Shown: positions 9,395 to 18,951, counted from the stretch's first letter. The stretch is 41,163 nucleotides of DNA from Candidatus Woesearchaeota archaeon (GCA_016219865.1 JACRKF010000002.1:1-41163), one strand, 5' to 3'. Numbers and translations: made by a program. The notes: a model not told the origin generated them from the letters alone.

Positions 9395-10015
9395 TCAAGC
9401 AGATTTAATCTTTTTTTCTATAATAAATCCAGCAGGTACTAATCTAACTGTTTGAGTTTTTTTACTATACACTTGCATAGTAATATTTGATCCGGGATAA
9501 AAAACAAGAGATACTGGAAAATTTATTAGACCCTTTATTTTTGGTGTGAATGTTAGCATTTGAGATAAAAAAGCCAAACTAGGCATATTAAATGTCTGCC
9601 ATTTTTTCACCAGATGAGAATATCTCTGATTGAATATTTTTAGAACTTGTTCGATTGCAAATTTAAGAGGGGGCTCATTATTATACTTTAAAAGAGTATG
9701 AGATTCAATCTTTTTTTTATTTTCGCTGATATGAAAATGAAGTTGTTTAAGCGACATATTATCTACTCGAATTTCTATCTTTTGATTTGCGGAACTAAAA
9801 TGTACAGAAGCATCAACAAATTTCTTCTCATTATCATCATAATGATTCTCAGTAAATAATAAATTTAAAGTGCCTTCTTCTGAGATTAAAACTGCTTTAA
9901 ACTGGTTATCATATCTGGGATGTTCAGTTGTCAAATTACAACCGCCATTCATTAATGACCTTATCCAAATATTCTTATCTATTCTAGTTATGAGCTCTGC
10001 AGTTATATTTACCAT
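9395..10015 (-). CDS. Hypothetical protein in the VirB4/VirB6-like cluster
   Basis: 206-aa ORF, same strand, between virB4-like and virB6-like genes. Confidence 0.5.
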   Translation of the reverse strand: MVNITAELITRIDKNIWIRSLMNGGCNLTTEHPRYDNQFKAVLISEEGTLNLLFTENHYDDNEKKFVDASVHFSSANQKIEIRVDNMSLKQLHFHISENKKKIESHTLLKYNNEPPLKFAIEQVLKIFNQRYSHLVKKWQTFNMPSLAFLSQMLTFTPKIKGLINFPVSLVFYPGSNITMQVYSKKTQTVRLVPAGFIIEKKIKSA

Positions 10016-10107
10016 AATACAGAATGGAAGTAGAATTAGTCTGTTTATATGTTTTTTTATATGTTTTAAGTGGAGGTTGTTAACGATATTAATTTAAACC
10101 AATAGAG

Positions 10108-12168
10108 TTATCCAGCCAACAGTGCAATATACTTTGCTGCCTGCTGAATGTCATCTTTGATGGAAACATTGCTTGATTTCTTCATTGCGAATTTAATCGC
10201 AAGCCATAATGTGTAATTGACAATAGCAAAGCAGGTTATCATCACAAGAATTTTTATGTTCTCAAATAATGGAACTTCAATCAGTTTTGAACATGCTAAA
10301 ATAATGAGCAGATCAATAAATGTAATGAAAATAAATATTCCAAGCAGATTAAGAATAAACTTTCCGTATCCTTTTAATGGCGGGATAAAATAGAGAAATA
10401 TTCCTAATGGAAACAATATAACACCAAAGCTGACAACAAGATAGCGTAGGACAAGCATGAGCATGGTAAAGAATAATGTTAGTGCATACACAAATGACAT
10501 AATAAATTCTAACCCAATATTAACAAGATTATCTGCTGTTAGTAAAAAGAATTTAGGATCAATCATTGAGAGAATTGTGCTGTTCATTACACTGCTCAAG
10601 CTCAGAATTAAATCATAAATGTAAAATGATCCTTGAATAAGCACAATCATAATAAAAGTATTTGTGAGCATGTCTTTTGCATACGATCGTTTAATCGGGT
10701 TGGCATTTGACGTAAGAAAGATAAAGCCTGCATAGAGAATAAAGAAAACGTAAAAGAAGCTCAGAATATATCTGATAACTGACCAAACATGCTGAAAGAT
10801 AGCAATGGAAACATCAGCAGTAAGCAGTTTCTGAACGGAAATCAACATAGGTAATAAAGGAGCATTAATTATCATGAGAATATAGTTATACATTTTTTCT
10901 GGAATGCAGGAAGCTAAATTTGTTATGCCACATTCTTCCTGCTCTGGCTCAGCAGCAACAAAAGGAGTAGCAATCAATAAGAGAAAAATAAAAACAAACG
11001 TAAGCTTTTTCCATTGGAACTTTAATATTTTGTAAATTATGTAAACAAACAAAGTAAAAATAAGAATATAAAGCAGGAGACTTAAATCCACTTTCTTTTC
11101 TATTGTTGTTAATTGCTCAATATTCTCCTGCTTTAAAGTCAGATTACAAGTAGTATTCAACTGATAAAAATGATTATACGCAAATAAATTGCAGCTATCA
11201 GTATTTTTTACAAAAAAAGTATTGTTTGTTAAGAAGAGGTTGCTTTGTGTAGTAACAGAGGTATTATGCGCTTGTAAATAAGCAATATAATACGGTTTCT
11301 TATTAAATTTTAAGTCATAATAATATTGCTGCTTTGTAATTGAAGAATTTTGAAAGCTGATCTTAAATAAACTGTAATCCTGAGCTGAAAATGTGCCTTT
11401 TGTCGTATTAAGATAATTATTTGTTGCTGTTATTTTAGCAGAAGGTTTTTTAGTATAAAGTTGAACATCCTTATTTTCTGAAATGGTAAGGCTATCTGAA
11501 TCATAACCTGTATATTTGTAATTGCAGGTGTAACAATACTGCACACACTTGCCTTTTTTCTTTGCGCAGCAATATTTATCCCATTGGTAATGATCTGCTT
11601 TTACCTGTGCTATTATTGTTAATTGTGATGTTATCTTGCCATTATTATTAACTGAAAGAGCAGCTAATTTGTCCTTTCCTTTATACACTGAATTATGAAA
11701 ATATTCTAATTTTGCAGTATTATCCGCTAAGTTGTATATTGTTTTACATTCTGCATTCTGCTGCTTGTTTGAGGAATAATAATTCTGAGGAATCTGAACA
11801 TTATAGTTATACTCGCTCCAAACTTTGATATTCTGTGGAATAAACAAAATATCTTTTTCAATTACAGAAGGGAAAATAGCAAGAAAAGAAAGCCACGCAT
11901 TCTTGATATATTTCGAATAATAAAACTGCGTATTTTCAGGCGCAAAAGTAATTACTTTTCCTAAATTATAGTTTTCTACAAAAGCATGATCCGGATAAGA
12001 ACTTTTCTCATAAAGCAAAGAGGAATAGAGTGCATCTTTCTCAGTTTCGTTGAATGCAAAATTTTCAATTTGATTGCAATAAGCAGGATCACTTGTTAAA
12101 CTGCATTGAAAACCTAAAACAATAGGGAGCAGCAATAATGCTGCAACCAAAAAAATAATTTTTTTCAT
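10108..12168 (-). CDS. Two-part membrane protein: Cys-rich extracytoplasmic half plus polytopic VirB6/TrbL-like half
   Basis: N-terminal signal peptide, 'YCCAKKKGKCVQYCYTCNYKY', mid TM, a second signal-like segment ('FVFIFLLLIATPFVAAEPEQEECG'), then multiple TMs. Confidence 0.65.
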   Translation of the reverse strand: MKKIIFLVAALLLLPIVLGFQCSLTSDPAYCNQIENFAFNETEKDALYSSLLYEKSSYPDHAFVENYNLGKVITFAPENTQFYYSKYIKNAWLSFLAIFPSVIEKDILFIPQNIKVWSEYNYNVQIPQNYYSSNKQQNAECKTIYNLADNTAKLEYFHNSVYKGKDKLAALSVNNNGKITSQLTIIAQVKADHYQWDKYCCAKKKGKCVQYCYTCNYKYTGYDSDSLTISENKDVQLYTKKPSAKITATNNYLNTTKGTFSAQDYSLFKISFQNSSITKQQYYYDLKFNKKPYYIAYLQAHNTSVTTQSNLFLTNNTFFVKNTDSCNLFAYNHFYQLNTTCNLTLKQENIEQLTTIEKKVDLSLLLYILIFTLFVYIIYKILKFQWKKLTFVFIFLLLIATPFVAAEPEQEECGITNLASCIPEKMYNYILMIINAPLLPMLISVQKLLTADVSIAIFQHVWSVIRYILSFFYVFFILYAGFIFLTSNANPIKRSYAKDMLTNTFIMIVLIQGSFYIYDLILSLSSVMNSTILSMIDPKFFLLTADNLVNIGLEFIMSFVYALTLFFTMLMLVLRYLVVSFGVILFPLGIFLYFIPPLKGYGKFILNLLGIFIFITFIDLLIILACSKLIEVPLFENIKILVMITCFAIVNYTLWLAIKFAMKKSSNVSIKDDIQQAAKYIALLAG

Positions 12169-12494
12169 ACGAAAATGTACTTAACAACGAGTGGAGCAAC
12201 CCAGATGACAATAAGTCCAATGACAACACCTACTGCCATATTTTTTGCTCTCTCTTTTTTGCCAGTATCTCCTCCAGATGTTACAAAAGAAATTCCTGAA
12301 AACACCAGCATGAGTACACCTGCAACTGTTGCAGCATACTTGATGAATTCATAAATCTTCATCACTGGTGACAGAATTTCATCAAACTTTTGTTTTTCAT
12401 CCGCTGTTAAGTCTTTGTCAAAATCTATGTCTGCCAGTACAACATGAACTGCTACCAGCAGCAATAGAAAAAATATTGGCGCCAATTTTTTCAT
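12165..12494 (-). CDS. VirB2/TrbC-like pilin-type small membrane protein
   Basis: Signal peptide plus two TM segments separated by 'TSGGDTGKKERAKN'; next to virB6-like and virB4-like genes. Confidence 0.65.
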   Translation of the reverse strand: MKKLAPIFFLLLLVAVHVVLADIDFDKDLTADEKQKFDEILSPVMKIYEFIKYAATVAGVLMLVFSGISFVTSGGDTGKKERAKNMAVGVVIGLIVIWVAPLVVKYIFV

Positions 12495-12736
12495 TGTGCT
12501 TTCCCTCCATCAGTTTTATTCTCAGAAAACAATTGTCTGAACGCAAGCAATTCGTCTGGTTCTTCATCATGTTCAATGAGTGGAATCGGTTTACTTTTTT
12601 GTAATGGAATAAACTTTGTTCGAACAAATTTTACTGCTTTTTTGCGAGGTTCACATAACAAAAAAATAACAATAATAACTGTAATAATCAATAAACCTAA
12701 CAAAACTCCCATTAATACTGCAATTATTTCATCCAT
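12491..12736 (-). CDS. Small single-TM protein of the secretion-like cluster
   Basis: 81-aa ORF with N-terminal TM; overlaps its neighbours by 4-8 nt. Confidence 0.5.
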   Translation of the reverse strand: MDEIIAVLMGVLLGLLIITVIIVIFLLCEPRKKAVKFVRTKFIPLQKSKPIPLIEHDEEPDELLAFRQLFSENKTDGGKAQ

Positions 12737-13652
12737 GGTAGAAAACCTCCCTTATTTTTTCTGCAAGAGAATACGACAATAATGGTGGAACTGCATTGCC
12801 AATTTGTTTAATCATAGAAGTTCTTGAACCAGTAAATTCAAAATCATCAGGAAATGATTGCAATCGTGCTAATTCTCTCGGTGTAAGGAATCTATCTTCA
12901 GTTGGATGAATATACAATGGTTTTGTAACAATTGTTTTAGAAGGTTTATCTGCTTCTAATCTTTGTCTGCAAAAATTGAATTTGTTGGATAATTTCTCTC
13001 CTTGCTTTAAAGTTTTTATTCTTTCAAGTATTGCAGGAGTTGTATCGAGAAATTGATGTGCATTACAATCTAATTGAATGTTTTGTAATGCTTCAGCAAC
13101 AGTAATTATTTTATTCTGAGATTCTGGATAGAAATTTAGTTTTACAGCAATGATAATTAATCTTTCTCTATCTTGTGGAACATTGTAATCAGAAGCTTTG
13201 AGAACTTTGTAGCAAACGGAATAATTGAGCCTAATAAAATCTTCAACGATTTTATGAATAACAAATTCATTCTTTTGATTCTTCATGCTGAGAATTCCTT
13301 TGACATTTTCCATTACCACTAATTTTGGTTCGATAACACTGACAAATCTGAGAAATTCTTTGTAGAGCTTGTTTCTATTATCTTTTGGATCACGTTTTCC
13401 ACAAAGAGAAAATCCTTGGCAAGGTGGACCACCTACAATAATGTCAACTTTCCCCTTGTAAGAAACAAGGGTTTCATACGGCACTTTGCTAATATCAGTA
13501 CCTATATGAGGTGCGTTTGGATGGTTTTTGAGAAATGTTGTTATTGCAGGTTTCCACCATTCAACAAAGCCAAGAACTTCAAAACCTGCTTGTGTAAAGC
13601 CATGACTAAAGCCGCCACAGCCTGCAAAAAGATCGAGAATAGTAGGCTTCAT
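12729..13652 (-). CDS. DNA (cytosine-5)-methyltransferase
   Basis: Motif I 'LDLFAGCGGFSHGF', motif IV 'GGPPCQGFS', motif VI 'MENVKG', C-terminal 'RELARLQSFPDDFEF...QIGNAVPP'. Confidence 0.95.
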   Translation of the reverse strand: MKPTILDLFAGCGGFSHGFTQAGFEVLGFVEWWKPAITTFLKNHPNAPHIGTDISKVPYETLVSYKGKVDIIVGGPPCQGFSLCGKRDPKDNRNKLYKEFLRFVSVIEPKLVVMENVKGILSMKNQKNEFVIHKIVEDFIRLNYSVCYKVLKASDYNVPQDRERLIIIAVKLNFYPESQNKIITVAEALQNIQLDCNAHQFLDTTPAILERIKTLKQGEKLSNKFNFCRQRLEADKPSKTIVTKPLYIHPTEDRFLTPRELARLQSFPDDFEFTGSRTSMIKQIGNAVPPLLSYSLAEKIREVFYHG

Positions 13653-13792
13653 TTTCTCAACCTCTTGTATTCCTGCTGAACATCATGACGCTGCTGCTTT
13701 GAGTAGTTGTATAAGTGAAACTCAAAGCAGGTTTGGCAGAAATCTTTTTGATTTCGTTTTAGTTTCTTACCGCAGGTTTTGCACAAGCTCAT
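13649..13792 (-). CDS. 47-aa zinc-ribbon miniprotein overlapping the methyltransferase start (ATGA)
   Basis: Not in the ORF track. Reads MSLCKTCGKKLKRNQKDFCQTCFEFHLYNYSKQQRHDVQQEYKRLRK*; CxxC...CxxC pair; TGA overlaps the ATG of the next gene. Confidence 0.65.
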   Translation of the reverse strand: MSLCKTCGKKLKRNQKDFCQTCFEFHLYNYSKQQRHDVQQEYKRLRK

Positions 13793-14169
13793 AGAAAACT
13801 AATAGCCCTAAGAACTATTTGAACATCCTTAACAAGAACAACGGAGAAAATACGGAGCAGTTTTATCGTCTCAATTATTTTCAAAATAACGGGAGGCTTT
13901 AAATAGCAGGTTAGCCTACTTATTATTTAGAAGCTTTAGGATTGGAGCAATAAATTCAGGAAATCCAATTGCGCCAAAAACAAGAAATCCAAGTTCGCAA
14001 AAAATTTGTACCATGAAAAGCGAACTAAGGCTTATAAAGCTCAATTTCAAGGGTTTAAGGTGCTTCGTAACTAACAAGTAACAACAGTTCCGAAACATTT
14101 ATATATAAATTATACAATAAAGCATATATAATTAGAAATACTATATAGTAATTATAGTAGTGAGCTAAA

Positions 14170-14418
14170 ATGGAAGAAACAACCAATATTGAAAAGAAAG
14201 TTGAAAAGAAAGAAGAAAAATCATTAGATACAAATATCTCCAAAGAAGCAGGAAAAACACTCGAGATTAAGATGCCACAAGAATGTAAGTTATTTGCTGA
14301 TTACCAAGATCCTATTTGTGATGACTATTTATTAGATATGTGCAATAAAATCAAAGAGAAAAGACAAATATTTGATTTATGGAATCAAAGAGATAAAGGA
14401 ATCCATAACTGGATGTAA
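14170..14418 (+). CDS. Small hypothetical protein
   Basis: 82-aa ORF with an A/T-rich promoter-like region upstream; no recognisable family. Confidence 0.45.
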   Translation: MEETTNIEKKVEKKEEKSLDTNISKEAGKTLEIKMPQECKLFADYQDPICDDYLLDMCNKIKEKRQIFDLWNQRDKGIHNWM

Positions 14419-14439
14419 TTGTTTGTTATGCAAAACTAA

Positions 14440-14874
14440 TTATTGTGTGTTCTTTGCTAAACATTTCTTAATTTGTTCACAATAATCAATGCTTTCATTG
14501 TGTTCATATTTCTTATGCGGCCATTTGAATTGAATGCCATCAGTGTTATATCTCGGTATAATATGATAATGAATATGAAAAACAATCTGACCAGCTGCTT
14601 TTTCATTGTTCAGAAAGATGTTTAAACCATCTGCTTTAGTTGCTTCCTTTATAGATTTTGCAACAGTATGCACAGCTTTTGATAGAAACTCAAATTCTGA
14701 TTCTGGAACGTCAAAAATATTTGTAAAATGATTCTTTGATATAATTAATGCATGGCCTTTGTTAGCAGGTGAGATATCAAGAAATGAGAGCGTATTATCA
14801 TCTTCATAGATAACATTGCTTGGCAATTCTCGTTTAACTATCTTACAAAAAATACAATTATCCATTTGATTCAC
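14440..14874 (-). CDS. HIT family hydrolase
   Basis: 'CIFCKI...VFHIHYHIIPRY' HxHxHxx motif. Confidence 0.93.
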   Translation of the reverse strand: MNQMDNCIFCKIVKRELPSNVIYEDDNTLSFLDISPANKGHALIISKNHFTNIFDVPESEFEFLSKAVHTVAKSIKEATKADGLNIFLNNEKAAGQIVFHIHYHIIPRYNTDGIQFKWPHKKYEHNESIDYCEQIKKCLAKNTQ

Positions 14875-15274
14875 CTTTATCTGCTTTTTTCAGTCTCTTT
14901 TCTTCTTTCTCTATCAATTTAATCTTTTCCCAGTTCTGCCTGATCTCTTCAATTGAATTTACTTTAACATCGCCAAATACATGAGGATGTCTTCTGACTA
15001 CTTTCTCCCTAATTGCTGATAAAACATCGTTAATATCAAACAAATTCTTTTCTTTTGCAATCTGCGTGACTAACAAAATGTTAAGTATTAAATCACCAAG
15101 CTCTTTTTTGACCTCTTCAATGTCATCTTTATCAATTGCATCAGCAATCTCTTGAGCTTCTTCAATAAGAAATTCCTTCATTGTAATAAATGTTTGTTCT
15201 TTATCCCATGGACAACCATTTTCAGAACGCAATTGCTCTATAAGTTGGACAAATTCTTGGAAATTTTGCTGCAT
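14858..15274 (-). CDS. mazG: MazG-like nucleotide pyrophosphohydrolase
   Basis: 'LRSENGCPWDKEQT...EEAQEIADAID...ELGDLILNIL' MazG motifs. Confidence 0.9.
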   Translation of the reverse strand: MQQNFQEFVQLIEQLRSENGCPWDKEQTFITMKEFLIEEAQEIADAIDKDDIEEVKKELGDLILNILLVTQIAKEKNLFDINDVLSAIREKVVRRHPHVFGDVKVNSIEEIRQNWEKIKLIEKEEKRLKKADKGESNG

Positions 15275-15364
15275 TTTAAGAAAGATAAAATATTACTATA
15301 TAAAATTAATTAAAAAATGTACATAAATAGATAGTAACTATGATATGATTTTGTAAAGTTCTCC

Positions 15365-15880
15365 TTACATGCTTGCTTCAATTTCTTTAATCTTATCACG
15401 CAAATGATCTATTGTTCTAGTATTATCTTGCTGCTGCAATAACGTGCCGCATTCAGGACATTTAAACTCTAGTTCAGTACTTTGTTCGAAATCAAGACGT
15501 GAACAAGCATTTGTGCAAAGGAAAAAACAGCCTTTATTTGCTTCTTCTTTTTGCAAACGCTGCTTTAACATACCTAGTTTTTCTTTATACATGCTTAATA
15601 AAAGATCCTTTACTTTCTTTTGATGGAATGTCCAATAACTTATGTAATATCCTTTCTTAGAATCTTTTTTTCGCTTGTATGAAGCAAGATTTTGATTGTG
15701 CATTCTGTAAAGAATATTTCTTACCTGATGAATTTCAACTTTTGTTTTTTCTGCAACAATAAATTCAGAAATATTCTTTCTGCTTTTCAAGAAATTAACA
15801 ATAGGCATAACATCAGAACCTAGCGCTTCAACTAATGTATCTTCAATAATTTTATTTGTTAATCGTATTTTTTTTGTCAT
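15365..15880 (-). CDS. tfe: Transcription factor E subunit alpha
   Basis: N-terminal winged helix plus 'CTNACSRLDFEQSTELEFKCPECGTLL' zinc ribbon. Confidence 0.85.
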   Translation of the reverse strand: MTKKIRLTNKIIEDTLVEALGSDVMPIVNFLKSRKNISEFIVAEKTKVEIHQVRNILYRMHNQNLASYKRKKDSKKGYYISYWTFHQKKVKDLLLSMYKEKLGMLKQRLQKEEANKGCFFLCTNACSRLDFEQSTELEFKCPECGTLLQQQDNTRTIDHLRDKIKEIEASM

Positions 15881-16061
15881 TTTAATAACTTACAATTGTT
15901 ATTGATAATACTGATGATTTAATATTACTGTAATTATACTGCCAATAATCAATGAGTTAGTATAAGATAACCTACACTATGCTTATAATTATTTGACACC
16001 AACCTTTTTTTGAGAATATATTATTTGAATAAACCCAATGATTAATATTTAATATAATAAA

Positions 16062-16141
16062 GGGGTGGTATAGGATATCTTGGTATAAATAAGAGGTGAT
16101 AGAATATTTTCTATTCTATTATTAGTCCTTACCACACCCCC
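16062..16141. ncRNA. Candidate structured small RNA / conserved stem (unassigned)
   Basis: GGGGTGGTA-t-AGGA ... TCCT-TACC-acACCCC closing stem enclosing hairpin TGATAGAATA-ttttc-TATTCTATTA; intergenic, with an A/T-rich promoter-like stretch just upstream. Confidence 0.35.
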
Positions 16142-16381
16142 AACTGATCATGATATATATGTACGGTATATTCACACAAACAATATATTTAGATTATGAT
16201 AAATAGTGTTAACATAACCCTCAACTTACTATTTTTGGTAATCTTTGTTTATAAAGATTTATGTATTGTAATATAGATGATGTAGGATGTATTGAATAAA
16301 CACTGCATTTACTATCCTTCTCTAATAAATAACAATATTTATATACCAGTATCACTAATTATATACATATGGGGTATAGAA

Positions 16382-16765
16382 ATGGTTATATTATTTGATA
16401 GATTTAATCTTCCAGAAAATATTTATGAAGTCATATTTGCAACAGATCAACAAAGAATAGTAGGTAAATTACTGATTAAGGAGATTAAAAAAAAAGGCGG
16501 CGAAGTAACAAAGACAGAGATGTCTATGTTTGCAATAGCACTCCATGAAGGAAATGTTATCACTGAAATTGATCTTCCACAATACAAAGGAAAACAAGTA
16601 AAGATTTCTTACAACAAAAGACAGTTTTATGATAGAATATTAACACCTATGAAAGCAATGGGATTAATAGATTATGATTTGTATAAAAAAACATACAGAA
16701 TTTCTGATAAGTTTAACAAAGCTATGATTAAAATAGGTTTAATGTGGTTGAGAGAAATTAGATAA
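16382..16765 (+). CDS. Hypothetical protein, winged-helix-like
   Basis: ORF 16292-16765; MVILFDRF start at 16382 preferred; basic helical sequence. Confidence 0.5.
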   Translation: MVILFDRFNLPENIYEVIFATDQQRIVGKLLIKEIKKKGGEVTKTEMSMFAIALHEGNVITEIDLPQYKGKQVKISYNKRQFYDRILTPMKAMGLIDYDLYKKTYRISDKFNKAMIKIGLMWLREIR

Positions 16766-16781
16766 ACAGTTTATTAATACA

Positions 16782-17318
16782 ATGGAACAAAACAAAAGTG
16801 TTACAAATCTTCAAGAAGAAATATCAATAAAATTATTAAAAGATGAACAAAAACAGGAGTTTATTCATTATCTTCAAACAATACCATTTTACTTTAATGA
16901 AGATGTTCTATTGGATGAAGCAGATCTAAAAAATTTTGAATTTAATGACCTTAATGAATATATTATTGCTACTGTAAGAAAAGAGATTATTGGACATATT
17001 GCAATACAATATCAAGAGTATAAATATGGCTACCATCAAGAACACTGTATTGAAGTACATATAAATATTGCAAAAGAATACCAAAATAAAGGAATAGGCA
17101 AGACATTGCTTGAGTATATGCTAAAGCATATACAAACAAAAACAAAAATTAGCAAAATAAAAACAAAAATGCTTGAAAATAATCAAGCTGCTATACAATT
17201 ATTTGAAAGCTTTGGTTTTGTAAAAGAAGCAGTCTTAGAAAAAGAATGGAAAGTAATTATAAAAGATAAAGAAGAATATATTAATGGAATATATATGAAG
17301 AGAATTTTAAGAAAATAA
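16782..17318 (+). CDS. GNAT family N-acetyltransferase
   Basis: 'IAKEYQNKGIGKTLLEYML...NNQAAIQLFESFGFVKEAVLEKEWK'. Confidence 0.9.
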   Translation: MEQNKSVTNLQEEISIKLLKDEQKQEFIHYLQTIPFYFNEDVLLDEADLKNFEFNDLNEYIIATVRKEIIGHIAIQYQEYKYGYHQEHCIEVHINIAKEYQNKGIGKTLLEYMLKHIQTKTKISKIKTKMLENNQAAIQLFESFGFVKEAVLEKEWKVIIKDKEEYINGIYMKRILRK

Positions 17319-17329
17319 GGTTTTTTATT

Positions 17330-17617
17330 ATGAAACAAGAAAATATAACACAAGAAAGAATCACATACAAGCTTGAACTTGAGAAAGCTATTGAAAAAAT
17401 AAAAGAAAGCAATGCAAAGATAGTATGCATACAACTCCCTGATGGATTAAAACCACGCGCAAAAGAAATAAAAGATAAATTACAACAAGAAACAACAGCA
17501 GAGATTCTTATATGGGGCGGAAGCTGTTATGGCGCATGTGATTTTCCAACTGAAATAGAAAAAATAGGCGTAGATTTACTGATTTCTTTTGGTCATAGCG
17601 ATTGGAGATGGCAATAA
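17330..17617 (+). pseudogene. dph2: Truncated diphthamide synthase subunit Dph2 (N-terminal domain only)
   Basis: 'IQLPDGLKPRAKEI...ILIWGGSCYGACDFPTEIEKIGVDLLISFGHSDW' matches the Dph2 N-terminus, then stops after 95 aa; full-length proteins are about 300+ aa. Confidence 0.7.
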
Positions 17618-17628
17618 ATTTATATAAG

Positions 17629-17654
17629 AGAATTTTGCTAAATAGCAAAATTCT
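17629..17654. terminator. 12-bp perfect inverted repeat just after the truncated dph2
   Basis: AGAATTTTGCTA-aa-TAGCAAAATTCT. Confidence 0.5.
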
Positions 17655-17727
17655 TAAATTATGCCAAAGATAGTCGACTTAATCGACATTATCAAGTATT
17701 GCTTACAATAATAAATTCGGACAAACA

Positions 17728-18948
17728 GTGGAAAAAATGAATAAATGTTTAATTACATCACAAAATCTAGAAAAATTGCAGCCAGTATTAAATAAAGCTG
17801 CAGAAGCAATCAAAGATGCTATAAAAGAAAAGAGACCAATCCTAATAAGACATCATGCGGATACAGATGGCTATGCTGGAGCAATTGCATTGCAACAAGC
17901 AATAATACCTCTACTGTATAAAGCCCATGCACGAGAAAGAGATATGCAGCATTATTATACACGATCACCTTCATTAACGCCATATTATAATAATCAAGAT
18001 GCACTAAGAGATGTTACTAATCTTCTAATTGATAAAAAACAATTTCAGCATAAAGAACCACTAATCATTATTTGTGATTTTGGAACATCAAAACAAAGCC
18101 TTACTGGAATAAAACTTGCAAAAAATTATAGCGCAAAAGTAATTGTCATTGACCATCACCCACCTGATGCAGAAATAAAGGAAGCTGTTGATTTACTGCT
18201 TAATCCTCATCTTATTGGTTGTGATTATGACTTTTGCACAGGCATGATGTGCGCAGAAATAGCTTATATTATTAATCAAAATACTGAAGCTTTAGAATTT
18301 ATAGCTGCTGTTGCAGGCTATGCGGATAAAGTGAAAAGCGAAGAATATTTACAATACTTAGAGCTTTGTAAGAATAAAGGAATTTCAGAAGAAGATATTG
18401 CGACAGCAGCGATTTGTATTGATTATCTAGGTTATGAACTTGGAAATAAAGAAAGCAATGAGATATTGATGGATATTCTTAATCCTAATTCTGCTAATCA
18501 TAAACAATTGATTAAGCTTTTTTCAGATGATATTGATAAGAAAATGAAAAAACAATTAGAATCAAATTTGTTTTATGCAAAAACAACGCATTTGCAGAAC
18601 ACTATGCTGAATAAAATATATGTTGAACTTGATCTTGAAAAAATTAAAAAAGGAAATGAATATCCACGAAGAGGAAAATGCGTTGGCATGATGCATGATT
18701 ATATGCAGAAGACAAACAAAATTCCTGTTGTAACAATAGGATATTCAAAAGATGCAATTACTTTTCGATGCAGTGTTGAGATCCAAGAATTTTCGGTTAA
18801 TGAGATAATCAAACTGCTTAAAGAAAAATTACCTGGAGCGCAAGTTGATGGAGGAGGACATCGAGTTGCAGGAAGCATTAGTTTTATACCGCAAGCATTT
18901 GATGATGTGAAAAAAATAGTGGATGAGTATGTGGAAAAAATTGTGTGA
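17728..18948 (+). CDS. DHH/DHHA1 family phosphoesterase (archaeal RecJ-like)
   Basis: 'IRHHADTDGYAGAIAL', 'VIVIDHHPPD' (DHH), C-terminal 'GAQVDGGGHRVAGSISF' DHHA1 motif; start possibly the internal ATG at 17737. Confidence 0.9.
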   Translation: MEKMNKCLITSQNLEKLQPVLNKAAEAIKDAIKEKRPILIRHHADTDGYAGAIALQQAIIPLLYKAHARERDMQHYYTRSPSLTPYYNNQDALRDVTNLLIDKKQFQHKEPLIIICDFGTSKQSLTGIKLAKNYSAKVIVIDHHPPDAEIKEAVDLLLNPHLIGCDYDFCTGMMCAEIAYIINQNTEALEFIAAVAGYADKVKSEEYLQYLELCKNKGISEEDIATAAICIDYLGYELGNKESNEILMDILNPNSANHKQLIKLFSDDIDKKMKKQLESNLFYAKTTHLQNTMLNKIYVELDLEKIKKGNEYPRRGKCVGMMHDYMQKTNKIPVVTIGYSKDAITFRCSVEIQEFSVNEIIKLLKEKLPGAQVDGGGHRVAGSISFIPQAFDDVKKIVDEYVEKIV

Positions 18949-18951
18949 GAA

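Noticed and set aside
13800-13915. Possible ncRNA in the gap upstream of the zinc-ribbon/MTase genes
   Set aside because: Only short direct repeats (acggag) and weak 5-bp stems; not enough structure to call
13916-14243. Two minus-strand ORFs (60 and 62 aa)
   Set aside because: Very AT-rich hydrophobic translations overlapping each other and the promoter of the 14170 ORF; no coding support
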